Source: Ryuthela nishihirai (Eukaryota; Arthropoda; Arachnida; Araneae; Heptathelidae). From it: a stretch of DNA of 64,000 nt. Where the stretch lies: NCBI GenBank assembly GCA_038380435.1, contig JAWZYU010000024.1, positions 54,460,613 to 54,524,612 of the forward strand, written 5' to 3'. The notes beneath the pieces were generated by a model that searched no databases, was not told where the DNA came from, and saw only the letters and a program-made list of their open reading frames with translations. Below, in pieces: positions 39,301 to 51,300 of this stretch (within the stretch, counting starts at the first letter, position 1; each line of letters begins with the position of its first letter). The position numbers and the translations under genes were made by a program.

Positions 39301-42300
39301 TATTATGGAATTTGGCAATTGTATTGTTCTACACACGAAAGTTATGCTTCATTTTGTGGCAAAGGAAGATTAATTGTGAAAAGCATTTCTTTCTTGGAAT
39401 ACAGTAATCTCTTGATATAACATGGTTCTCTGAGCACTAATTTGCCATAATACTGTCATTGCATTATAACTGTACCTCACCATAGCACTGTCTCAACTTT
39501 TTATAATGCTGTTTTAACTATGTTTTTGTTATGGATCTAGCAACAGAATTGAAGCCTTCTAATTTCATAAAAACTGATCTGGCATGCATTCTTCTCATAT
39601 AATATGCTTTTTAGTGCTTTTTCTTGAGCATAATTAATTAGTACGGTTTTTAAGTTGTGGCATTGGGGTGATAAAGGTTCAAGAGCATCAACTTCTAGTG
39701 TCAGTAAGAAGGAAAGGAAGACAGTTAAACAGTAAGAACAATTAAAAAAAAAAATCTATTTTTAGCAGTGGAAAAGTTAGATGTTTCACTGCAAGCAAGA
39801 AAATTAACTAGGGCAAGGCTGGCTATTATGACTGAAATGGAGAGACTTCTAAATATTTTTTATGATAATATCCAACATAAAATTCTGTTAAATTTATCTA
39901 TTATTCAAGAAAAGGCCTATATCAAGAATTAGTCTATATGATGATATGTAAAAAGCTGAGCCTGAAAAATCTATGGAACCATTTACCGCAAGTGTGGTTC
40001 GTAACCGAACTTGGATGACTGAAATTCTGAATATCTTTTATGATAAAAGCATGGTTCCTAAGGATTTTACCAGAGCTATTGTTATCCCTATTTTCAAAAA
40101 TGGTGATCGCAGTTCTTGTGATAACTATAGGGGTATCAGCCTACTCTCTGTTCCAGGTAAAGTTCTTTGCATGATTGTGCTTAATAGAATTAAGATTCTG
40201 GTTGACAGGCAATTGTATGATGAGCAATGTGGATTCAGAAGTGGTAGGGGATGTGTGGATCAGATATTTTCACTTAGGCAGATTCTTGAGAAATGTTTAG
40301 AGTTTTAGAAACCTTTGGTTGCTAGCTTTATTGATTTCAAAAAGGCTTTTGACTCTGTTGATCGTCATAATTTGTGGTTGATTGTGAGATCATATGGTAT
40401 ACCAGACAAGTTAGTTAACATAATGAAAGCTCTCTATAATAACACTGAGTCGTGTGTGAGGGTTGGTAAGTCTTGTAGCAATTGGTTTAGCATTACTTCT
40501 GGTGTTCGACAAGGGTGCATCTTGTCTCCTTTTCTCTTTAGTTTGGTTGTTGATTATGTTATGCGAAATTCACTTCAAGGGAAAGCTTTTGGCCTTAAAT
40601 GGGCTGGAGATACGAAAATTTCTGATTTAGATTATGCTGATGATTTAGCCCTTTTGGCAAATGATGTTGATGAGATGAACTCTTTCATTCGAGCTGTTCA
40701 TGAGACTGGTAGTAGAGTAGGTTTGGTTATAAACAGAGAGAAAACTAAAGTGATGAAAATTGGTCAGGCAGGCTGTGATTCAGTTAATCTGAATGGTTGC
40801 AGTCTTGAGCAGGTGTCACAGTTTAATTATCTTGGGAGCTATGTAACAGATAATGGTGATGTGCGGCATGAGATTAACAGACGAATAGGGATTGCTGCCG
40901 GGACTTTTAAGAACCTATGGAGAGTGTGGAGAAATAGGCGTATACACCTAAAGACTAAATTGTATAATAGTTTGGTTCTTTCTAGGGTTAGAACTGTATT
41001 TCTAAAATTAGACTGTATAATAGTATGGTAGTGAAACTTGGACACTTTGTAAACAAGATAACAGGAAACTAGATGCTTTTCATTTCAGATGCTTATGCAG
41101 TGTCTTGGGCATTAGGTGGTTCAACTTTATAACTAATGATGAGGTTAGGCAAAGGAGTTTGCAACCTCCTTTAAGCAGCATATTGTGCAGAGAGAGACTC
41201 CGTTGGTTTGCCATGTTGCCCGTATGAATAATTATAGATTGGTGAATAGGGTTATGAACAGTGTGCCTAAAGGCCTCAGAAAGAGGGGGAGACCTAGGAT
41301 GCGGTGGGCAGACAATGTGAAACAGGACCTTCTTAGAATTGGTGTGCAGTGGCCAGATGCAGTAGATGTAGCTCAGGACAGACTTGCTTGGAGAACTAAA
41401 TTGCACAGTCTGGTTGGACCTCCGTAGCCCATGGCTGCTTGCTGATGATGAAGGTGGTGGTTTGATAGATTTAAAACATGCGCCGTCCCTTGGCCGAGTG
41501 GTTAGCGCACTTGACTAGTGTTCTAAGGGACCTGGGTTCGAGCCCCGGGTAAGGCGTGGATGTATGTGTCGTTTTTCTGCTGAGGTCCTGCCATCCTCTC
41601 AGACCTTCTACTCTGGCATATAAACTGGCAGACTCCTGTCAGACCTCTGTGGCAAGCAGCTGCTTGAGAGGGTATTTATTTATTATTATTATCTGACCTT
41701 CACAATGTATCAGTCTGAGGAGAAGCTGCAAATGCAGATCAGGAAAAGCCAAAAATTTCAAAAAGGAATACTAAAATTGTTGAAGAGATGGGTTATACTG
41801 CACAACAAGTTTTTAAACACCACTTATAAAATATAACTGTCGAAAGAGCCTATTTCAATGACTGGAACTTACCGAATTAGCGTATATTTCTATGGAAATA
41901 CAACGCTTGCTTAGCATTTTGTTTTTCTGGAGCCAGTTATAATAGCATTGCATGAGGAATTCCTGTATTCATAATGCATTGAAGTTATACTTTGTTAATG
42001 CTTAATTCATATATATTAATTATGTGCAAATATGTGTTATCTAGGAGTGATAGTTTAATATGTTACATTTTACAGAGCACGATAATGTACCACTTGCTAT
42101 GATCTCAACTATTAAAAAGCTGAAAAGTGGCTATATAAATGGAACCAGGTAGGTAAATTGTGAGATATTAAAACATAGTTACTGTATATTATACAATAAT
42201 GTATTTGCAGCTTCAAGCAATAGGTTTCAATTTGCATAATTCAAATTTTTTATTAGAGCAATCCAAGTACCAATGTATGATTTTATACACAGTAATGGCT

Positions 42301-45300
42301 AGCTTACTTGGTTACTGATCAGAGGGACCTGGGTTCGAGCCCCAGGGTAAGGCATGGATATTTGTATTGTCTTTCTGCTGAGGTCCCGCCATCCTTACAG
42401 ATCTACTCTGTGGCAAGCAGTTGCTTGAGGGGGTATTTTTTTTAAAGACATCACACATTGGGAGGGGGGGGGGGGCCCTCAGGTTTCATAGGGTACCCTT
42501 CTCAATCCTTTGCTCCCTTGATACCTCTTTAATCATTTTTTGCCAGACTTATTGTGATGGTTCACTATTATTAATTATATTTCCTAACCAATTTTAATTT
42601 ATTTACATTATAATTATTATTTTGGGGCATTTCATTTCTTTGAACCATTGCCTGTCTCCATCCATGATGTTGCCGATTGCACAATTCCATTTTGAATGAC
42701 AGCCATTAACCACAGCAAGTAAGGTCACAACTGCTTACATCATCATCATCATCACATGATCACATATGCAAATGTAGCTTCCACGCATGATGTAGACATG
42801 CCACATTTGCTTTAAGCTAGTATGCAACTAAGTTGGTGACAGTGTTGTAGTTGGAGGTAGGCAGTTGTAAGAGTTGTTTGGGGGTGAAGTTTAGTTTGTT
42901 AATTATGAGTTAAAAGTCTTTGAAGTGCACTGCTGCTCAAAATTAAAGGATAATTGACAAAAACATATTTATCTGCAGATATATGTAAAAGAAAGCACTG
43001 AAAATGGGCAAACACGGAAAAAAAACTATGCAGAACACTATCCCACATTTACAGTTGCTGCACTTAAGCAAGAATGCGTTAAAATGACATGAGTCTACTT
43101 GCAGCTTGTAGCTGTTCTAGGCAACTCTTGCTTTCATTTCAGTGGCACATTGAGTAGATTATGTCCCGAAGACATCATATGGATGATTTTCAGTGCTGGA
43201 GAGCGATTGAAGGATGGAAGCTGGTCAGTCCCAGATGGAAGTTTCCAGAGCATTGAATGTTCCACAAAATGCCCTGTCAAGACTCTGGAGATAGTTTCAA
43301 CAGACAGGAGGTGTTCGTCTTCAACCAGAACAAGATTGTCCCAGAGCCACAACTGCTGCAGACAATGGCTATATGAGTCTTACTGCCAGATGGAACAGAG
43401 TGATGACTGCTAAGCAACTGTCTTTGGAGCTTGCAGCAGCTACAGGAATGAGGGTTTCAAGGCATACTGTTATCAGGAGACTTCGTGAGCAAATGCCTTT
43501 ATGCCAGGAGACTGTTATTTGTGGAGACCTCTAACTCTCATTGCCTGATGAGCTCATTTAACTTGGGAGTCACCAACATCACATTTGGAGTCCAGACCAT
43601 TGGGCACATTTTATGTTTACAGATGAATTGCGATTCAGCTTAAGTACTGATTCACAACCTATTTGCATCTGGAGAGAACCAGGGATTTGCAACAATCCCT
43701 TGAACATCAGAGAAAGGGACTACTCTGATGGCCATGGATGATGGTTGGAGCAAGAATCATGATGAACAGCTGTACAGTCCTGCACATCTTTTTGAGTGGC
43801 TCTGTTATTGCCCTGCTGTACAGATGTGAGGTTCTGAACCCATATGTCAGGCCAATCTGGGGAGCTGTCGGTCCAGATTTTATTCTTATAGATGATAACA
43901 CCCACCCTCATTGAGCTCATGTGGTCAACAATTTTCTTGAAGAAGAAAATATTTGCTGAATAGGGTGACCACCCAGATCTCCTGACCTCAGTCCCATTGA
44001 GTATGTATGGGATGCTCTAGGGAGATGCATTGGAGCTCTCCAGCCTCCTCCCAGAACACTCCAAGAACTCAGAACAGAATGTCGAGGAGTGGTCATTAAT
44101 CCCTCAAAACCTCACCAATACACTCATAAACAGTATGAGAAGTTGTTGCTTGAGCTGCATGGCTGTCAGGGGTGATCATACTCCATATTAACATAATGCA
44201 TGTTGTGTGTAACAGACTTTAAGTATTGTTCCATGGACTGCTCCTTCATGTCAATTGTATGATTATGATCTTAATGCAATCTCATTGTATGATTATAAAT
44301 TTCCTCTGCTTGATTTACATTTGTAATTTAATAATAAACCTCTTTACCAAATTTTATTGCATCTTCTTAAAAATACATTGAGTTATGTACGAAATTATCC
44401 TCCCTCCCTCCCTCCCTCCCTCCCTCCCTCCCTCCCTCCCTCCCTCCCTCCCTTCCTCCCTCCTGCTATAAACACTGGAAAACATGAGTTCGAGTTCCAC
44501 ACATCGGTGAAGGTCATTTTTTGCAAAAAAGTATTTCTTGAATTCTATGTCAACTGGTAATCTGTGAATTTATTATTGATTGAATAGATCTGTTCGAATT
44601 TCCATCTCCCCCACTAAAAATTTTATAGCATTGCTCTTTATTTACCAATGACACTCGGCCCTCTTTAATATCACAATACCCTGGTGGTATCACATTCGTA
44701 TTTTAGACATTACCAAATAAACATCCACAAGAAGCTCTTACTTTTAATATGTAATATAAACTATTTCATTCATTAGTTTCATAATGAGGCTCAGAAGTTG
44801 AGTTGCATTTTTGGAGGGGAAAAAACTCTCACTGTAAGTATTACTACTTTATTAATTAACAATAAGGTTTTTAAATAAGGATACTAATTGTAAATAAAAT
44901 AGTTAAAACGTTTAGCATTTCTTTGGTTACATTTAACATATTATGTTAGAATTTTTTTTTAACCAGATATCAGTATTAGACCCTAGTAGTGTGCAATCTA
45001 ATTTTCCTGATCTTTGTATCTATCTGTTTCATATCTTATTTGTTCTTTATGGTTATAACATTACTGTAAGATGTTTTCATTGCATTCAGTATATTACATA
45101 AATTTATTTTTTATTAGCCACCTAAACTTTCATTGACAAAAGGTTTTCCATTCCTATTGTTTGCTGAGCATAATATATAAAGCCATAAATGTATATTCCC
45201 ATAAATAAGGAAACACTATCCCAGCTAATATTTCTTATATTGCCACAAGGCTTCCACATAAACACTGCTTTTGAAGAAAAAAAAAACATTTCATAAGCAG

Positions 45301-48300
45301 CCCACTTTCCATGGAAATCTGACAGAATTTGTCTGTAAATAATAATTCCATAGAGTTACATATTGATTTTGAAGTCAGTAAATGAATAAATAGTTTTGTG
45401 GAAAAAAGAGTTTTGCCAAAATGTGAGATTTGTACTCTCTTCTCTCCAGATTCATGCCAGTGTTCTAAGACCACTGAACTAACTGTGGCTGTGTCATTCA
45501 TCCACTAATGTGACTTATCAATCTACCCTAACTTGTTGCCCATGGTGCCATCTATAATTGTAGAAGGCAACTTCTTTTTTCAGTGTTGTTCTGAAATGAT
45601 AGAGGGTCCTAGTTAAGTGGTTAGAACACTGGCATGAATCTAGAGAGAGATGTGTATTCAAGTCCTGCATGTTGACAAAACTAATTTTTTCCACAAACTT
45701 TTTATAAATTTATTGACTTCAAAGACAACATGTAACTCTGTGAATTCACTATTTATTGATTAATAACACTTTAGCATGAGTGACTTACTCATATATTTAC
45801 ATCTTGTTCATTGCTGCATTGAACAAGATGCAATTTTTTTTTCCTGTAGTTATTACAACACCTGGAAGGATTAATGCCATTTTATTGAAACACGTGAAGC
45901 TGTTAGTATACACTGAGATGTGCAATTGATTGCATTATCAAAAAAAAAATGTGGAAAATTACCACTTTACCTACCCGGTAAAGTGGAATAATTAGTAATT
46001 ATGTTGAACCGCCCTCGCAGCAATGCATTCATGGTCACGGTGGGGAACGCTCTCATACAGCTCTATTCTGAGCGATAGAATGCCAAATAGTGTGAAGTCT
46101 CTGTTACATTTCAGCGACAGTGGTTGGCACATCTCTTGAGTGTTGTGGAGCTGTGTCAGCCCATCATTTCCCAGATGTGTTCAATAGGTGAAAGGTCCGA
46201 CGAGCGTGCTGGCCATGGTAGTATCTGAAAGATTTGTTCATGTAGATACACTGAAGAGTAATGCAGGCTGTGTGGAGACGAGCATTATCTTGCTGCTAAA
46301 AGGTTCCGTGTTGCTGATCAAATAGGATGCCACTGGCTGCAAAATGTTGGTAACATATCATTGGGCAGTTAAGACCAGTTTTGACCGAGATGTCTGACTA
46401 ATGCACCCCACACCAAGACACCAGGTTCTGGAGTTGTGTGATGATGTCACACACACTGGGTGGCGTTCCTTTCCCCTGGATGACAATGAACACATCTACC
46501 ATTGTGCTAATCAAGACAAAAACGAGATTCATTGCTAAACACCACAGTACTCCACTCTTGTGTGTACAATTCCTCCGATTGCCATATAAGTTTAATCTAA
46601 ATGATTGGATGCCTGTCCGATCATTTAGATTGTCCTGCAAACGTAATCAATTTCCATGCATTTACATATACTACTGCCTCCCTAAATTTTGTCACATTTG
46701 CATAACTTCTTGCAAGTACTGCATTTTTATTTCCTTTAGTTTATATAAGTAAGTCACTCGTGCTAAATAGAAGTTGGACAGGAGTAACAAAGACAGGTAG
46801 ATTGATAAGTCACATTAGTGGATGAATGACAGAGCTGGCTTTAGTGGTCTTTAAACACTTTAGTATGAATATGTAGAGACATGGGTTTGAATCCTGCACA
46901 TCAGCAAAACTAAAATTTTCCACAAAACTATTTATAGAATTTATCTGTGTACTATAGGTTTGTAAATAGTAACTAGGTACTAGAGAGAGCTATGCACCAA
47001 TCCCCTGTGATGAAGCACAGAACCGGCCAAGCCTAGATCTAAAGCCCGACCCTGTCTTCTTGTGGTGCTGACTTTTAGTACCTTTCAAAAGAGATACTCT
47101 CTTGTGGAAGGGAATTGAAGTGCTGCCATATCAATGTAGCTACTGATCCGGACTACTATGGCTACTTTTTTTCTATCCTGCTGAGGAGTGGTCAACCAAA
47201 CAGAGTGCTAATGTTGACCATATTACACCAACTGGAATTAAAAATGGCTCTGAGCTGGATTATGAATCTTGAATTTGCTACACTAGTGGTCCTCTGTTGA
47301 GGGAAAATCTGATGTTGTGTTTCCTGTTTGTGGGTTGACAGCCCCAATTGAGCAGATTCACAGGTACTTTTTATCAGCTGGTGTATAATCCTGATCTGTG
47401 GCCAATGGAGGTACCTGAACTCTTGTTTCTATGGGCTTCTTCAAGTCCTACATTGGAGGAAGTCTTCTAGTGTATATAAAGCACAGATTCTTAAAAATAA
47501 TCTTAAATATCTCCTTTCAGCAAGGGAAGATAAAAAAGCATCTCCAAGGCATAGGTTTGCTTCTCAGCAGACACTCCACTGATGCTCTTCTAGGATATGA
47601 ATGCATTAATGAACGGTTCCTTACAGCTAAATTTCAGACAAGCATTAAAGACTTGAATGTTATACGTTGTTATTTCCCCACTAAGGATGCCGATGAAAAG
47701 GATAAGTTTTATGGACAACTTCAGCATCTTTTGAATTCGGTCAAGAAAGAAGATTTTACTTTTGTTCCAGGTGACTTCAATGCCAAAGTTGTTACCGACT
47801 CTGACTGTTGGGGAGGGGTGACAGGCCCTTTTGGTGTTGGTAGCTGCAATGGGCAATGTCTTCTACAGATAAGTGAACTTAATGGTTTCAGAATAACTAG
47901 CATTTATTACAAACATCACAACATAAAAAAGTACACATGAGTTTCACCAGATGGGCTGCATAAGAATATAATAGATTATATATTAACAGCAAATGGGGTA
48001 ATTCTGTTAAGGAATACCAGGTCATATAGGGGAGCTGAAATTGGATCTGACCATTACCTTGTTAAAAGTGTCTTCAACTGAAACTTAATAAGCGTTGTGC
48101 TAATGTTAAGAAAGTTACCTTTAACACTAAAGCTCTGAAACACCCAGTTACAACTAAAGCTTACCATGATAGGTTACTTAGTCATTATGACAGTCATGGT
48201 TTGCTTACTACTGAAGTTGAGGAAGAATGGGACCATTTTAAACAGGCTTTTCTTGAAACTAACAGTACTCTTTTAGGAAAAAAGGAGAAGAGGCAAAATT

Positions 48301-51300
48301 ATTTGAGTGATAAGGCACTGAAGCTTATTTTGGAAAGAAAGAACTGCAGAAATGTTCTTAAACAATACCCTACTAGTCCTAATAGAAAGCATTACAGAGA
48401 GCTTAATTAAACATGTAAAGGATCAGTTGGCAACTAATAGGAATCATTGACTTGTTTGCCAGAGCTAAGGAAGCAGCTAGACATCATAATAACAGAGAGC
48501 TGTACTTGATAGTTAATGTTTTGCATGTAAAAAACGGACAAATATACAGGGATTAAAGGATAAACAAGATAAGGTTATAGTAGGTGAGGATTCTGTCATG
48601 GCTAGGTGGGCTGAGCATTTGAGTGATGTTCTAAACCAGTGGTTCTCAACCTTTTATGCTTCATGTACCCCCTGGAAATGTTTATGTAACTCGAGTACCT
48701 CTTGTATAGATAGATAGATAAAACTATAGTTATAGTATAACAATGGGAATAAAATAAAACATATATATATATACACACACATTAAATTTTGCATTCATAA
48801 ATTACATGTCAATAAACACAAAAAAATGACAAACAATTTAACAAATCTTATAAAATTATAAATATTTTACTGGGTAATCAGTGAAATGGTTTCAGTGAAT
48901 GATTTTGAGCTCTCACAGCATACCCCAAAAAATTTTACCTCATACCCCATGTTGAGAACCCCTATTTTGAATAATGTGGTTAGTTCTACTCCCATTGTTT
49001 GTAATGATGATAGATGCATTACTGGTTTTAATGTTGGCCCTATAACATAGTCTGAAGTTATTTTGGCTATTTCTAAACTTAAACTTCATAAATCCCCAGG
49101 TGTAGATGAAATTGCTACTGAAATGCTTAGAGCTGAGAATGTTTCAGTTACCTCATGGATGATTGAAATTTTAAATCTTTTTCATGATAAAGGCATTGTT
49201 CCTGAGGATTTTACCAGAGCTATTATCCCTATTTTTAAAAAAGGTTATTGTAGTTCTTGTGATCTATAGGGGTATCAGCCTACTTTCTGTTCCAGGTAAA
49301 GTTCTTTGCATGATTGTGCTTAATAGAATTAAGAATCTGGTTGGTGGACAGTTGTGTGATGAACAGTGTGAATCCACTATTGCTATAACCAGTATTTTCT
49401 ACAGGAATTGGAATAAGAGGGTATGTTTTCATCATAAATCCCTCCCATTAAGAGGGGTTTAATTTTTAAGTTCTTAACTTTTAAGGCAGTAAAATGGGGA
49501 AGGAAAATGACTAAGCTCTACAATACGATATGTAACTAGCTGATTTGAAATAATTAGCTGAAAAAAATTTGGTTTTACCCAGAATGGGATTCGAACCCAC
49601 GACACAACATGTATCTGGGAGGGGAGACATTGGTTTGAATCCCACTCAGAGTAAAGGCAAATAGTTTTCACCTAATTATTTCAAGTATTTCTTGTCTACA
49701 AGACATTTTTCTGTGATACTGAACTAGTTGATTACCATAGCAGGAGAGTGGGACCCTTGTTGCAAATAATAAAATTAAAATTGAGCAACAAGTAATTATA
49801 AATACTTTATTCTTTCTTTACCTACAATATTAGCTGACATAAGGAGGAATGTTTCTTTTATTAGACTTTTCACCTGTAAAGTTTTTTCTTACATTCATGA
49901 ACATACTACAAACTTTCTCATCTTCAGATATCAAAAGGATCACATCCCTAGGCTATTTGGTTTACAACTAATAAATTGCTTGATTAAAATTTCTTATTAC
50001 AAAGCTTCATATAAAAAAAGTCTGATCAAAATGTTTATTAGTTATATAACTAGTAAACTTTCCATAACTTCGCCACATAAAATACTCTGTCCTTGAAAAA
50101 TATGAAAGTACACCCAGTTCTGTTTTTACATGGTAGGTAGATTGTCGAAAAAACGGTGCAAAAAAAAAAGTGTAAAAAAAAAATACAGTGCATATGAAAA
50201 ATTTGTAGATTGGTTCCAGACGTGAAAACCCAGTACAAATAATAAGTTGTTTTCAAACAAATCATGTTGAAATCTTTAATTAAATCTTTATTTGATTGTT
50301 ATTCATTTAAACACATTTTTTATTTTATAAACTTATAAAGATAATTATATGTACATATATAAAGTAAATTATCCTTCACAAAGAAAATAACATGTCACTA
50401 ATTCAAGAATACAAAAGTGCAAAAAAATATGATTAACTAGATTTTATTCATTGTCACTTTCTGACAATAGAAACATTCGTTTACATAAGACTGGAATTAA
50501 ATCACTTTCATCGCTTGAAACATTTTGGCCATCGTGTTCATACTCCAATGGGGAAATGCTCTCTGTGGCATGGGAAACCAAATTATAACTTGTTTCCAGT
50601 GATTCTGAAGTTTGATTAGTTTTGACAATCATTTCCAAAAGTAGTGTTCATTTCCATTGATTCTGTAATCAGTCGTTGAGATCATGTTTTGACTAGATCT
50701 TTGTGTAATTCTTGATAATGTACTATACATGACTTAAGTTCATGTTTAAACTGCTCAGCTCGTTCAACAGTGGAATCATGAGTAAGAAAATGACTTTCCA
50801 ATTTACTAGCCATTTGAAGCCCTTCTTTAATTAAACCTGCAGTGAGTGGAACCTCTTCATCACCATCATTTCTTTCTTTTCATCAGGAGTCTCAAGGACA
50901 ACTTCTGTTATTTCATCTTCGCTAAGAGCTTTGTCAACCAACAATTCATCAATATCTGCAAACGATAAATCATCGAATCCTTCTCCACAAACTGCATGTG
51001 CTAAAATGATGATATTAGGAATTCAGTCGTATTTGAGGGTACATGATCTTTGCTTTTTACACATTCTGGCCAAATAGATTTCCAGCATGCATTTAAAGTT
51101 GATGGTTTTAATTCTGATAGCATCAATCCAGCATGTCTGATACAATCTGAAATAGAAAATTTCTTCCACACATCAATAACTGTCGTGGTTGTATTAAGGA
51201 TGTCATGGGTTGTATTAAGGATGTAAGTTTTATCCTTATCTAGTTCATCCAAAATGTATTGGAATGTTCGTCTTATGTAGTTAGTTTTAAATGTGGCAAT

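Larger units (their letters stand above)
46980..49373 (+). mobile_element. LINE copy L6, 5' part through start of RT
   Basis: Leader 46984-47480 (as in L4), endonuclease 47431-48070 (open frame 47431-47940: HLQGIGLLLSRHSTDALLGY, then YFPTKDADEKDKFYGQL, then PGDFNAKV, GPFGVGSCNGQ), linker 48201-48410, then the start of the RT frame 49063-49373 (KLKLHKSPGVDEIATEMLRA). It breaks off at GATGAACAGTGTG, inside the RT, and unrelated sequence follows. A hAT-type MITE sits at 48637-48964. The first endonuclease part (NVRTL, LEETRW) is missing, as the leader jumps directly into AGATTCTTAAAAATAATCTT. Confidence 0.85.

Noticed and set aside
41482..41560. tRNA-Leu/Ser-like gene
   Set aside because: Same head occurs in at least six more places attached to the same body and tail; it is SINE family B.
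44357..44560. Proline/serine-rich protein (PSLPPSLPP)
   Set aside because: It is the translation of a (CCTC)n simple repeat.
44777..44833. Exon-like island after CATTCATTAG with donor GTAAGT
   Set aside because: It would interrupt the Arg codon joining NGT (42148) and VSLG (59449), a junction that is continuous in the family. Read as chance.
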